Assembly: GCA_913778905.1 (NCBI GenBank)
Contig: CAJYYA010000010.1
Location: 248,001 to 312,000 of the forward strand
Length of the DNA stretch: 64,000 bases
Source: an uncultured Naasia sp.
Lineage (GTDB): Bacteria > Actinomycetota > Actinomycetes > Actinomycetales > Microbacteriaceae
Direction: 5' to 3'
Position numbers and translations under genes: made by a program. How positions within the stretch are numbered: position 1 is the first letter of the stretch; each line of letters opens with the position of its first letter. The notes under the pieces are model-generated. The model was not told the DNA's origin, made no database searches, and saw only the letters and a list, made by a program, of their open reading frames with translations. This document shows, piece after piece, positions 49,915 to 58,648 of this stretch.

Positions 49915-51003
49915 CTACTTCTTCCCACGCGCCTCGGCTTCGCTGTCGACGATCGTCGGGCTGGCCGGGTCGGCGTCTGCGGGATCGGACACGGCGCGGG
50001 TGACGGGCTCCTGCTGGATCTCGTCGCGGTCCTTCTTCTCCCTGTCGCCGCGGGTCTTGCGGAGGCTGAGGATCGTGGCCACTGCAACGGTGGCGGCGAT
50101 GAAGAGGAGCGAGAACCAGATGGGGATCTCGGGAACCCATAGCAGCGGCTCGCCGCCGTTGATGAACGGGACCTCGTTGACGTGGAGGGCGTGGAAAACG
50201 AGCTTGAGACCGATGAAGGCCAGGATGACCGCCAGACCCTGCGACAGGTAGACGAGACGCTCAAGAAGTCCACCGATGAGGAAGTAGAGCTGGCGGAGGC
50301 CCATCAGAGCGAACGCGTTCGCGGTGAAGACGATGTAGGGCTCCTGGGTGAGGCCGTAGATCGCAGGGATCGAGTCGAGAGCGAAGACCAGGTCGATGAA
50401 TCCGATCGCGATGATCGTGAGAAACATCGGGGTGATGAAGCGCTTGCCGCTCTTCTTGACGGTCAGCTTGTCCTCGTTGTACTCATCGGAGACGGGGAGG
50501 ATCTTGCGGACGACCTTGATGAACTTGTTGTCTGCGGGGTCGCCGCCGTGGTCGCCCTTGATCTGCTGGTACGCGAGGACGAAGAGCAGGGCGCCGAAGA
50601 TGTAGAAGACCCACGAGAAGTTCTCGATGAGAGCCGCGCCCACGGCGATGAAGATGCCGCGCATGATGAGCGCGATGATGATGCCGATCATCAGCACCTT
50701 CTGCTGGTAAGCCTTCGGCACCGCGAACCCGGTCATGATGATGAGGAAGACGAAGAGGTTGTCGATCGACAACGCCTTCTCCGTCAGATAGCCGGCGAAG
50801 TACTCGCCCCCGAAGTCCCATCCGCTGACGAACCCGATTCCCACGCCGAAGAGCAGCGCGAGGCTGATGTAGAAGATCGACCAACGAGCCGATTCCGCGA
50901 TAGTCGGCTCGTGCGGCTTCCGCACGTGGGCGAAGAACTCGTAGACGAAGAAGGCGATCGTCACCGCGATGGTGATGAGCCAGATGGTAGGCGTGATGTT
51001 CAC
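49915..51003 (-). CDS. TerC/Alx-family integral membrane protein
   Basis: 362 aa with about nine helices. EKALSIDNLFVFLIIM (about 78-93) and GFIDLVFALDSIPAIYGLT (about 200-218) hold the paired Asp residues that mark the TerC/Alx family of manganese exporters. A charged C-terminal tail (KTRGDREKKDRDEIQQEP...) extends into the cytoplasm. GTG 51003 is chosen because MNITPTIWLIT begins the first helix and GGAG lies upstream. A manganese riboswitch candidate occupies its leader. It probably exports Mn2+ or inserts metals into secreted proteins. Confidence 0.88.
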   Translation of the reverse strand: MNITPTIWLITIAVTIAFFVYEFFAHVRKPHEPTIAESARWSIFYISLALLFGVGIGFVSGWDFGGEYFAGYLTEKALSIDNLFVFLIIMTGFAVPKAYQQKVLMIGIIIALIMRGIFIAVGAALIENFSWVFYIFGALLFVLAYQQIKGDHGGDPADNKFIKVVRKILPVSDEYNEDKLTVKKSGKRFITPMFLTIIAIGFIDLVFALDSIPAIYGLTQEPYIVFTANAFALMGLRQLYFLIGGLLERLVYLSQGLAVILAFIGLKLVFHALHVNEVPFINGGEPLLWVPEIPIWFSLLFIAATVAVATILSLRKTRGDREKKDRDEIQQEPVTRAVSDPADADPASPTIVDSEAEARGKK

Positions 51004-51037
51004 GTCGATGCTCCAGGGAGTCGAGGTTCGAGAATGG

Positions 51038-51172
51038 AACCAAGGTCTCCTCCACCCGCCTCGCCGCGCCGTGAGACAGGGCCGAAATCGGACCGGCAGC
51101 CCGGGAACCCGAGAAAGAAGGTTCCGTATTGACGGGTCTGCCGCATTGGGAGTACTCCCCTTGTGCTGTTGG
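51038..51172 (-). ncRNA. yybP-ykoY manganese riboswitch candidate
   Basis: The leader of the TerC gene reads, on the minus strand, AAGGGGAGTACTCCCAATG at its 5' side (51163-51145) and GGAGGAGACCTTGGTTCC at its 3' side (51052-51035). These match the GGGGAGUA and GAGACCUU conserved ends of the yybP-ykoY family, and TerC/Alx genes are classical targets. In between lie G/C-rich pairing regions. Binding of Mn2+ should raise TerC expression. Assignment is by motif and context; a covariance search would settle it. Confidence 0.75.
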
Positions 51173-51339
51173 AGGTTATCAGCAGTCCCCGATGGGTTAC
51201 CTGAGCGAAACCCGCTTATCGCCTGCGCCGCTTCGGAGGGCGCACAGGCACCGCGCGGGTGCCGCTCAGAAGACATCCCTAGCGTCCGTCGAGGCGGTCC
51301 GATCGGATCGCCGCTCGTCCGTGAGGCAGGGAGTACGCC

Positions 51340-51828
51340 ATGACCACCGCAACCCAGAAGGAGATCGACGACATCGGCGAGCTCGTCGGCAAGTCGAAGA
51401 TCGCCGTGCTCACCACCGTCGGCGAGGATGGTCGGCTCCTCAGTCGGCCGCTCGCCGTGGTCGAGCGCGACTTCGATCTGAGCGTCTGGTTCTTCGTCAG
51501 CGACGAATCGCACAAGGTGCACCAGATCGAGGCGAATCCGCAAGTGAACGTCTCGTTCGAATCCGGTGCCGGGTACCTGTCCCTCGCGGGCCGCGCATCG
51601 CTCGTCACCGATCGCAACCTGATCGACGAGTACTGGAACGACGGTGCCGAAGCCTGGTTCGTCGACGGCAAGGACGACCCGCACGTCGCGCTGCTCCGCG
51701 TGACGGCGGAGAGCGCCGAGTATTGGGCCAACACCGACCCGAAGCCCGTCGCTCTCCTGAAGTACGCCAAGGCCATCGTCACCGACTCCCGCCCCGACAC
51801 GGGAGAGAACCACAGCGTCGATCTGTGA
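51340..51828 (+). CDS. PPOX-family general stress protein 26-like
   Basis: 162 aa. [66 protein letters not shown] is the GSP26/YzzA-like split-barrel flavin-binding family. It has no signal peptide. It is divergent from TerC. A GC-rich hairpin follows its stop. The biochemical role of the family is unclear, probably FMN or F420 binding during stress. ATG 51340 with GCAGGGAG upstream. Confidence 0.85.
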   Translation: MTTATQKEIDDIGELVGKSKIAVLTTVGEDGRLLSRPLAVVERDFDLSVWFFVSDESHKVHQIEANPQVNVSFESGAGYLSLAGRASLVTDRNLIDEYWNDGAEAWFVDGKDDPHVALLRVTAESAEYWANTDPKPVALLKYAKAIVTDSRPDTGENHSVDL

Positions 51829-51862
51829 CGACGTTTCGATCGACCGTCACGGGGCCGCGCTG

Positions 51863-52270
<408 letters not shown>

Positions 52271-52301
52271 CCGCAGCGCTCGAGTGCGCCGTGCGGGATT
52301 G

Positions 52302-52326
52302 CTCCCCAGCCGGACTGTCTGGGGAG
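52302..52326. terminator. Hairpin after the DUF2256/DUF3253 gene
   Basis: CTCCCCAG and CTGGGGAG form an 8-bp stem. The hairpin ends 5 nt before the TACACT box of the glutaredoxin gene. Confidence 0.45.
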
Positions 52327-52331
52327 CGGCC

Positions 52332-52337
52332 TACACT
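52332..52337 (+). promoter_or_regulatory. -10 box TACACT of a leaderless promoter (glutaredoxin)
   Basis: TACACT, then 6 nt, then ATG 52344. Confidence 0.5.
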
Positions 52338-52343
52338 GCCCCC

Positions 52344-52598
52344 ATGAGCGATGCACATCCCGAGAAGGTCACCATGTTCGGCGCCGACTGGTGCGGCGAC
52401 TGCCGCCGGTCGAAGCGACTGCTCGACGCGAAGGGAGTCGACTACGACTACGTCGACACCGAGCAGATCGAAGACGCTGCGTCTCGCGCGAAGGCCATCA
52501 GCGGCCGCACGAACATTCCCGTGATCGTATTCCCCGACGGTACGCACCTCGTCGAGCCGTCCGACGCCGAGCTCAGCGAGAAGCTGGCCACCGTCTGA
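52344..52598 (+). CDS. Glutaredoxin-like protein (mycoredoxin type)
   Basis: 84 aa with a thioredoxin fold. The active site is CGDC in MFGADWCGDCRRSKRLLD (Cys17 and Cys20). The cis-Pro segment NIPVIVFPDGTHLVEPS is standard. This is the mycoredoxin/NrdH-like group of actinobacteria, which reduces mixed disulfides with mycothiol or receives electrons from thioredoxin reductase; mycoredoxins usually have CPYC or CxxC at the same place, so the exact donor is uncertain. ATG 52344 appears leaderless. Convergent with the epimerase gene. Confidence 0.85.
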   Translation: MSDAHPEKVTMFGADWCGDCRRSKRLLDAKGVDYDYVDTEQIEDAASRAKAISGRTNIPVIVFPDGTHLVEPSDAELSEKLATV

Positions 52599-52622
52599 TC
52601 ACACCTCGCACGTTCCGGCGTC

Positions 52623-52659
52623 ACACCGAGGGGCTCGTCAGCGACGGGCCCTTCGGTGT
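52623..52659. terminator. Terminator between convergent glutaredoxin and epimerase genes
   Basis: ACACCGA and TCGGTGT pair around a G/C-rich loop. The hairpin overlaps the last codons of the minus-strand epimerase gene. Confidence 0.4.
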
Positions 52660-53630
52660 CTGACGATCTGCCGGAGCGCGGGCTCCAGGTGCGGATACTG
52701 GAACCGGTAGCCCGCCGCGTTCAGGCGCTCCGGCACGACCCATCGACTCTTCAGCACCAGTTCCGTCTCGGTGCGGATGACCCAGGATCCGATCTCCAGC
52801 ATCCAGCGCCGGGCGGGCACGCCGAAGGGCACCCCGACGACTCGACGCAGCGACGCCATGAGCCCCCGCGAGTCGCTCGGATTCGGGGCGACCGTGTTGA
52901 CCGGGCCCTCGATCTCGGGATGCTCCCTCAAGAAGTTGACGATGCCGACGACATCGTCGAGATGGACCCAGCTGAAGCGTTGGCGGCCACCTCGTGCACC
53001 GAAGCGGTGATACGTGCCCGCCTGGAGTCGTTCACGCGTCGCCGGCCAGTGCCCGTCCAGCTGCGGCCCACCCAGCCCGAAGCGCGTGAGCATCAGCAAC
53101 GGCACGAACGCGCTGCCATCCCCGAGAACGATCGCCATGCGAAGGGACACCCGCCTCGTCGACGGCAGTTCTGGAGCGAAGAACGCGTCTTCCCACGCAC
53201 GGGCGATTCCAACAGAGAACCCTTCGCCGATGTCCCCGCCCGACTCGGTCATGGGTCGATCCTCGGCGTGCCGGTAGATGGTCGCGGTCGATGCGTTGAT
53301 CCACAGCGGCGGGGGAGCGTCACACGCTGCGACCGCCTGCGCGAGCTCCGCGGTGGTCTCGACGCGGCTACGCATCAGTTCCCGCCGATTCTCCGGCGTG
53401 TAGCGGCAGTTGACGCTCTTGCCGGCCATGTTGATCAGCAGGTCGGCGCCGTCCAGGAGAGCGCGGATCGCCCTCGGGTCGCCCCACGCGGCGTCGGGTC
53501 CGCTCCGGCCGATGAATACGACGTCGGCCCCTTCGGCTCGGAACTCGGCCGCGAGCCGTTGGCCGATGAATCCCGACGCACCGGCGAGGACGATCCGTTT
53601 CGGAGCCGGAGACGGATCAGCTTCAGGCAT
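52638..53630 (-). CDS. TIGR01777-type epimerase (extended SDR with DUF1731)
   Basis: 330 aa. Rossmann motif VLAGASGFIGQRLAAEF (about 14-30), LLINMAGKSVNCRYTPENRRELMRSRV and ASTATIYRHAEDRPMTE are hallmarks of TIGR01777. The C-terminal DUF1731 part includes VPFGVPARRWMLEIGSW and SRWVVPERLNAAGYRFQYPHL. It binds NAD(P); its sugar or other substrate is unknown. ATG 53630. Confidence 0.87.
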   Translation of the reverse strand: MPEADPSPAPKRIVLAGASGFIGQRLAAEFRAEGADVVFIGRSGPDAAWGDPRAIRALLDGADLLINMAGKSVNCRYTPENRRELMRSRVETTAELAQAVAACDAPPPLWINASTATIYRHAEDRPMTESGGDIGEGFSVGIARAWEDAFFAPELPSTRRVSLRMAIVLGDGSAFVPLLMLTRFGLGGPQLDGHWPATRERLQAGTYHRFGARGGRQRFSWVHLDDVVGIVNFLREHPEIEGPVNTVAPNPSDSRGLMASLRRVVGVPFGVPARRWMLEIGSWVIRTETELVLKSRWVVPERLNAAGYRFQYPHLEPALRQIVRHRRARR

Positions 53631-53771
53631 CGGTGGGCCTCGCTTCGATCGGTTCGGGTGGACTGCTCGGGAGCCTATAACCTCGCGCTCGTCGACGCCG
53701 GGGCCGCGGAGCCGGGAGTAGCGGTGAGAGGAAATCAGCTGTCATTCACGTTGGCCCGGGAGGGTTGACGC

Positions 53772-54548
53772 ATGGACATCTCTTCGAAGGGCACGCTTCT
53801 GCGTGACCTGCACACCGCCCCCGAAATCCTCCGCGTCGTCAACGTGTGGGACGCCATCACCGCCCGCGTCATCGTGGACCTCCCCGAGACGAAGGCCCTC
53901 GCCACCGCCAGCCATTCGATCGCCGCCACCCTCGGCTACGAGGACGGCGAGAACATCCCGCTCGACCTGCATCTCGACATGATCGGACGGATCGTCGAGG
54001 CCGCGGGCGATGTGCCCGTATCGGCCGACTTGGAGGCGGGCTACGGCGACGCCGGCGAGACCGTTCGGAAGGCGATCGCGAAGGGCGTCGTCGGCGCCAA
54101 CCTGGAAGACCAGGTCAAGTCGCTCGACGAGTCCGTCGCGGCCGTCGCGGCAGCGGTCAAGGCGGCCGAGGCAGAGGGAGTGCCGTTCGCCCTCAACGCC
54201 AGGACGGACGTATTCCTCAAGGCCGGCGATCGTCCCGCCGAGGACGTGCTGAGCGACGCGATCGCCCGCGGCCGCGCCTACCTCGACGCAGGCGCCGCCT
54301 GCTTCTTCGTCCCCGGCAAGCTCGACGAGGCAACGGTGCAAGCCCTCGTCGGCGAGTTGGGCGCGCAGCGCATCAGCGTCATCGGTGTGCCGGGCGCCCT
54401 GACAGCACAGCGCTTCGAGGAGCTCGGAGCGGCTCGCATCTCCTACGGGCCGTGGACCCAGCGGGTCGCCCTCACGGCTTACCAGGACCTCGCCACCTCG
54501 CTGTACGGGGACGGCGTCATCCCTGAGTCCACACGACCTCTCAACTGA
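53772..54548 (+). CDS. Isocitrate lyase/PEP mutase-family protein
   Basis: 258-aa TIM-barrel enzyme. VWDAITARVI (about 24-33), the metal-binding VSADLEAGYGDAGETV (about 84-99), VGANLEDQVKSL and FALNARTDVFLK (about 141-152) are typical of the ICL/PEPM superfamily. The catalytic loop that would separate lyases from mutases lacks the KKCGH motif of true isocitrate lyases, so a C-C or P-C lyase acting on an oxaloacetate-like substrate is more likely. ATG 53772 with GGGAGGG upstream. Confidence 0.85.
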   Translation: MDISSKGTLLRDLHTAPEILRVVNVWDAITARVIVDLPETKALATASHSIAATLGYEDGENIPLDLHLDMIGRIVEAAGDVPVSADLEAGYGDAGETVRKAIAKGVVGANLEDQVKSLDESVAAVAAAVKAAEAEGVPFALNARTDVFLKAGDRPAEDVLSDAIARGRAYLDAGAACFFVPGKLDEATVQALVGELGAQRISVIGVPGALTAQRFEELGAARISYGPWTQRVALTAYQDLATSLYGDGVIPESTRPLN

Positions 54549-54685
54549 AGCGGTCCGCCGAGGGCTGAACGGCCGAAGCTGGGAGAGCACTCCCGGTCCG
54601 CTGAAATGACGTTCAGACAGCCCTTTCACTCAGATTCCGGATGGCATTCTGAAATCTCACTGGAAGCCATCTGGGAGGCAATATC

Positions 54686-54958
54686 ATGGGTTTCATCGCG
54701 TTTCTCCTCATCGGTCTGATCGCCGGCGCCATCGCCAAGCTGATCCTGCCGGGCCGTCAGGGTGGTGGCTGGGTCATCACGCTCATCCTCGGTGTCGTGG
54801 GCGCCCTCCTGGGCGGATTCCTCGCCGGCCTGATCGGCGGAGGTGTCGACCTGCAGAACTTCTTCTCGCTCGGCACCTGGATCGCTGCGATCGTGGGCGC
54901 GCTGATCGTCCTGGTCATCTACGGCGCAGTCACCGGCCGTAAGGGCAGCCGCGCCTGA
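54686..54958 (+). CDS. GlsB/YeaQ/YmgE-family stress-response membrane protein
   Basis: 90 aa, three membrane helices. IAFLLIGLIAGAIAKLILPGRQGGGWVITLILGVVGALLGGFLAG is the transglycosylase-associated/GlsB signature. Such proteins are induced by envelope or alkaline stress. ATG 54686 has GGGAGG 7 nt upstream. A perfect terminator hairpin follows. Confidence 0.92.
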   Translation: MGFIAFLLIGLIAGAIAKLILPGRQGGGWVITLILGVVGALLGGFLAGLIGGGVDLQNFFSLGTWIAAIVGALIVLVIYGAVTGRKGSRA

Positions 54959-54977
54959 CGCGGAAATTCATCGCCTC

Positions 54978-55018
54978 GAGGGCGCCGCTTTCTCCGTTCA
55001 TTCGGAGGCGGCGCCCTC
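54978..55018 (+). terminator. Rho-independent terminator
   Basis: GAGGGCGCCGC and GCGGCGCCCTC form an 11-bp stem, followed by GTCGTTTT, 20 nt after the GlsB-family stop. Confidence 0.8.
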
Positions 55019-55101
55019 GTCGTTTTCAGACGCGGAGCGCACCGTAGGAGACGCGACGGCATGTTCCGCGACATCCACTGCACCGATCAAAGGAGAAGCA
55101 C

Positions 55102-55302
55102 ATGGCTCACGGGGATATCGAGACGATGGACAAGGGCGGCCAATGGGTCAATCGCGTCGAGGGTGACCCCGAACGCTCGGCCAGCTTCAGCTCTCGCGAA
55201 GAGGCGGTCGAGGAAGGGCGCCGTCAGGCCGCCGAGACGGGAACCGTTCACACGGTGCGCGATGCGACCCCGACGGGTGACATCACCGACGAGGCGATCT
55301 GA
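55102..55302 (+). CDS. DUF2188 family protein
   Basis: 66 aa. GGQWVNRVEGDPERSASFSSREEAVEEGRRQAAETGTVHTVRD is a complete DUF2188 domain. ATG 55102 follows AAAGGAGAAG. Its stop overlaps the start of the ChaB gene (TGATGG), so the two are made together. Small DUF2188 proteins are often linked to stress genes; their role is unknown. Confidence 0.87.
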   Translation: MAHGDIETMDKGGQWVNRVEGDPERSASFSSREEAVEEGRRQAAETGTVHTVRDATPTGDITDEAI

Positions 55303-55697
55303 TGGCCACGCCGGACGACCTCCCGTCGACGGTGGAACGCTCCGAGAAGCATGCGCAGGCGCTCTGGTCGAAGACGCACGACTCAGCCGTGGAGAGCTAT
55401 GGGGAGGGGGAGCGGGCCCACCGCACCGCGTTCGCCGCCCTCAAACACGAGTACGAGAAGGTCGGCGATCACTGGGAGCGCAAAGCCGAGAACGGACCTT
55501 CCGACGACCATGCGGCTGCTGGGGGCCGGGACGCCCCCGGAGAGACGAAGGGCGGTGTCGACGCCAACGCCACCAAGGAGCACCTTTCGAAACTCGCTCG
55601 CCGGCTCGACGTGCCCGGCAGGTCGTCGATGAACAAATCCGAGTTGGTCGACGCTTTGCAGAAGGCCAACGCGCGGGAGACCCGGAAGGCGCGCTGA
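55302..55697 (+). CDS. ChaB-family protein with C-terminal Rho_N/SAP-like segment
   Basis: 131 aa. DDLPSTVERSEKHAQALWSKTHDSAVESYGEGERAHRTAFAALKHEYEKVGDHWERK is the ChaB domain (about 4-62). After a Gly-rich linker, ATKEHLSKLARRLDVPGRSSMNKSELVDALQKANARETRK is a Rho_N/SAP-like helix pair that usually binds nucleic acid. Classical ChaB is linked to cation transport; here it is paired with DUF2188. ATG 55302 overlaps the preceding stop. A terminator follows at 55730. Confidence 0.85.
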   Translation: MATPDDLPSTVERSEKHAQALWSKTHDSAVESYGEGERAHRTAFAALKHEYEKVGDHWERKAENGPSDDHAAAGGRDAPGETKGGVDANATKEHLSKLARRLDVPGRSSMNKSELVDALQKANARETRKAR

Positions 55698-55729
55698 CCC
55701 TCGGCCACGCTGAGCGTCCACGAACGACA

Positions 55730-55763
55730 GAAGCCCCGGTTCGCGTCTGCGAACCGGGGCTTC
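55730..55763. terminator. Strong hairpin terminator
   Basis: GAAGCCCCGGTTCGC-gtct-GCGAACCGGGGCTTC is a 15-bp perfect stem with a 4-nt loop. It can end the ChaB operon on the + strand and the tRNA-Leu transcript on the - strand. Confidence 0.85.
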
Positions 55764-55781
55764 GTACTGTCTCAACCAGTG

Positions 55782-55866
55782 TGTCCGAGGGGGGACTTGA
55801 ACCCCCACGCCCTATACGGGCACTAGCACCTCAAGCTAGCGCGTCTGCCATTTCCGCCACCCGGAC
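55782..55866 (-). tRNA. tRNA-Leu (anticodon GAG)
   Basis: 85 nt. On the minus strand GTCCGGG...CTCGGAC forms the acceptor stem (with one G-T pair) and A is the discriminator. GCTAG-CTTGAGG-TGCTAG-type anticodon arm gives GAG, reading CUC. The long variable arm TGCCCGTATAGGGCG and the T-arm GGGGGTTCAAGTCCCCC identify a class II leucine tRNA. CCA is not encoded. Confidence 0.95.
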
Positions 55867-56104
55867 AGGTGTTTCGCGGGCCGAGCTTTGCAGCTCTTTC
55901 CCGCCGAATGAGACTAGCACGCCGGAAACGTGCTCGATGACACGCACCGCCTCCGCGTGGCTCGCCCCCGCATCTGGGACGTGGCCAGGGGGGTACAAAT
56001 CGCCGTGTCGAGCTTCTGTCGAATCCGACAGGCGTGCAACGATTCATGAGTTCGGGGTGCACCAGCGCCCCGGGACGTTCGTGCGGGGAGAGGGGCTGAC
56101 CGAG
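55867..56104. other. Gap between tRNA-Leu and the second SGNH-like gene
   Basis: 238 bp that should hold the tRNA promoter (minus strand) and the promoter of the SGNH-like gene. The frames that cross it have no family match. Nothing else is seen. Confidence 0.4.
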
Positions 56105-57184
56105 ATGCGGCGTATCACCGCGATACTCCTCCGGCCCGCCGTCAGGCTGTCCCTCGCCGGTCTCGACTCACGATTGGCGATGATCCCGCGGGCGACGGAT
56201 CTGCCGTTTGCGAGCGCCGTCGGTCCGGAACCGCTGCATCTCGCCATTCTGGGGTACGGGGTGGGTCCGGGATGGGGCGTCGCGACCCACGCCTTGGCCA
56301 TGCCGGGGCAGCTGGCACGGGCACTGTCCCATCGCCTCGGGCGCGGTGTCGAGGTCGAGGTGATCACCGAGAACACGACCCTGCCGTGGCTCCTCGGCCT
56401 GCTCGACGAGCTCGATCTCTCCGCCTTCGACGCCATCGTGCTGTCGCCGGGCGCCTACGAGGCGATGTCTCTCATGCCCGTGGCGCGCTACCGGTCGCTC
56501 ATGCAGGAAGCGATCACCCGAGCCGCGACGAAGGACGGCAGCCGCCCCGTCGTCATTCTCGGCATCCCCCCGCTCGACACGGCCGTGAACCCGGAATCCT
56601 TCCTCGGCGCGAAGATCCGGGAGCGGGGAGCGCTGCTCGAGGCGGCTGTGTCCGACGTCGTCGACGACGACCCCGCTGTCGCATTCGTTCCGCTGACGCT
56701 CAAGGGCCCGGTCGTCGACATCCGCGATTCGGCGGCCGATCGCTACCGGGCATGGTCGGAGTCGGTGGCGGCAGCCCTCGCCGCCCGTCTCGCGCCGCCC
56801 GCGCAGATGCCGACTCGGCCGGTCACCCCGCTGCATCGCCTGACGGCGCTCATGCGCTCCGCCTTCGACGCCGATGCGGCACTCGTCGTCAGAGCCGCGG
56901 ACGGCGCGTCCTGGATCGATGCTCGACGTTCCCACCGCGACGTCGCGGACTCCGCCGTTCCACTGCTGCAAGCCGCCGGCAGATCGACCGAGGCGCTCTT
57001 CGAGTACTCCGTCGCCGGGCGTCTGGCCGTGGCCCAGACTCTGCGGTCGACCTCAGGCGGCTTCACCGGTGTGAGCGCGGTCTTCCACCCGGATCCCGCG
57101 TCGGTGAATCGCAGGCTGCTTCGAAACCTCGGTGTGCTCATCGCATCCGAACTCGAAGGAGATCGACCCGTTACGGTGTCGTGA
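56105..57184 (+). CDS. SGNH/GDSL-like protein, paralogue of the 882-2246 gene
   Basis: 359 aa. The first strand block reads HLAILGYGVGPGWGV (about 42-56), the counterpart of LLFGNGPCHGWGV in the first protein; the nucleophile Ser is again missing. FDAIVLSPGAYEAMSL replaces the GxND block. The C-terminal ~120 residues (LTALMRSAFDADAALVVRAADGASWIDARR) look like a degenerate GAF domain. No signal peptide. ATG 56105 is chosen from the GGGGAGAGGGG upstream; the track start at 55061 is far too long. Its stop overlaps the M20 peptidase start (TGATG), suggesting one operon, although that gene also has its own -10 box. Confidence 0.65.
   Translation: MRRITAILLRPAVRLSLAGLDSRLAMIPRATDLPFASAVGPEPLHLAILGYGVGPGWGVATHALAMPGQLARALSHRLGRGVEVEVITENTTLPWLLGLLDELDLSAFDAIVLSPGAYEAMSLMPVARYRSLMQEAITRAATKDGSRPVVILGIPPLDTAVNPESFLGAKIRERGALLEAAVSDVVDDDPAVAFVPLTLKGPVVDIRDSAADRYRAWSESVAAALAARLAPPAQMPTRPVTPLHRLTALMRSAFDADAALVVRAADGASWIDARRSHRDVADSAVPLLQAAGRSTEALFEYSVAGRLAVAQTLRSTSGGFTGVSAVFHPDPASVNRRLLRNLGVLIASELEGDRPVTVS
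57172..57177 (+). promoter_or_regulatory. -10 box TACGGT of an internal leaderless promoter (M20 peptidase)
   Basis: TACGGT, then 6 nt, then ATG 57184. The box lies within the last codons of the preceding gene and matches the ppk2 promoter (TACGGTGT). Confidence 0.4.
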
Positions 57185-58488
57185 TGAGCCGGGACGAGCA
57201 GTTGAGCGAGACCGCGCGCGTCGCACGCGACCTGATCCGCTTCCCCTCCGTCAACTGGGGAGAGGGGCGCAGCGACGGGGAGAAGGAAGCCGCGGAGTAC
57301 GTGGAGGCCTATCTCGCCGCAACGGGGGTGCGGTCGGAATTGTTCGAACCCGAGCCGGGGCGCGTGTCGGTGGTCGCCCGCGTCGAGGGCACGGAACCGT
57401 CGCTTCCGGGCCTCGTGGTCCACGGCCATCTCGACGTCGTGCCGGCCGAGCCTTCCGAGTGGAGCGTCGACCCGTTCGCAGGTGAGATCCGCGACGGGCT
57501 CCTGTGGGGACGCGGGGCGGTCGACATGAAGGACATGGACGCCATGATCCTCACGTCGCTTCGCGAGATCCTCTCCGCCGGGCACAGGCCGCGCCGCGAC
57601 CTCGTGGTCGCATTCTTCGCCGACGAGGAGGCCGGCGGCATCCTCGGGTCCCATTGGCTCGCCGCGAACCGTCCCGATCTTTTCGCAGGCGCCACCGAGG
57701 CCATCAGCGAGGTGGGCGGGTACTCGATCGACTTCGGAGGCCAGCGCTCTTATCTCCTGCAGACGGGGGAGAAGGCGCTGCTGTGGATCCGTATGACGGT
57801 GCGCGGCCAGGCCGCGCACGGGTCGAGGCTCTACCCCGCCAATTCCGTCACGCGTCTGGCCGAGGCGGTCGTCGCGCTCGGTCGTCATGACTGGCCGATC
57901 ACGCTCACCGACACCACGTCGCAGCTGGTCGCCTCGATCGCCTCGATCCTCGGCACGGATCCCCAGCAGGTGGGCCCCGACGAGCTCCTCCTGGCCACTG
58001 GCTCCGCCTCCGGATTCCTCCTCGCCACCGTGCGCACGACGACGAACCCGACCGTGTTGACCGCCGGCTACAAGCACAACGTCATCCCGTCCAGCGCGAG
58101 CGCGCTCGTCGACATCCGCTGCCTCCCCGGTCAGGAGGACGCCACCCTCGCCGAGGTGCGCGAGCTCGTCGGCGAAGACGTCGAGATCGAGATCGTCCAT
58201 CGGGACATCGGCCTCGAGGTTCCCTTCTCGGGGCGGCTGGTCGAGACCATGACCGGTCTGCTCGCGCGTCACGATCCCGACGCCAGCGTGCTGCCCTATC
58301 TGATGTCGGGCGGAACCGACAACAAGGGCCTGTCCACCCTGGGGATCGCGGGCTACGGGTTCGCGCCGCTGCGCCTCCCCGCCGGCATGGACTTCCCGGG
58401 CATGTTCCACGGGGTCGACGAGCGCGTGCCCCTCGACGCGCTCGACTTCGGGCACCGCGTTCTCGGGGATCTGCTGCGCGAGTACTGA
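57184..58488 (+). CDS. M20-family metallopeptidase
   Basis: 434 aa. Metal-site motifs are VVHGHLDVVPAE (about 78-89), GRGAVDMKDMDAMIL (Asp ~117) and FFADEEAGG (~146-154), followed by the dimerisation domain and a late LMSGGTDNKGLSTLG. It matches M20/M25/M40 aminoacylase or dipeptidase-like enzymes with two zinc ions in the cytoplasm. Substrate unknown. ATG 57184 overlaps the stop of the SGNH-like gene. Confidence 0.92.
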   Translation: MSRDEQLSETARVARDLIRFPSVNWGEGRSDGEKEAAEYVEAYLAATGVRSELFEPEPGRVSVVARVEGTEPSLPGLVVHGHLDVVPAEPSEWSVDPFAGEIRDGLLWGRGAVDMKDMDAMILTSLREILSAGHRPRRDLVVAFFADEEAGGILGSHWLAANRPDLFAGATEAISEVGGYSIDFGGQRSYLLQTGEKALLWIRMTVRGQAAHGSRLYPANSVTRLAEAVVALGRHDWPITLTDTTSQLVASIASILGTDPQQVGPDELLLATGSASGFLLATVRTTTNPTVLTAGYKHNVIPSSASALVDIRCLPGQEDATLAEVRELVGEDVEIEIVHRDIGLEVPFSGRLVETMTGLLARHDPDASVLPYLMSGGTDNKGLSTLGIAGYGFAPLRLPAGMDFPGMFHGVDERVPLDALDFGHRVLGDLLREY

Positions 58489-58648
58489 CGGCGTCGGCCC
58501 GGCTCCCGCGACCCGCCCGTGACAGGCCGGGCGGGCGACGCGGTGCGCTCTATCATTTCGGAGGCCCGATGCGCCGCCGTGATCTCGGGCGCCGGCCACC
58601 CCATCCGGACGATGTCGCCCGGGCCGTGACCACTGCAGAAGGCTCCCC

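Noticed and set aside
55782-56104. Integrated element at tRNA-Leu
   Set aside because: No integrase, no repeat of the tRNA 3' end in the window and no change of gene type beside it.
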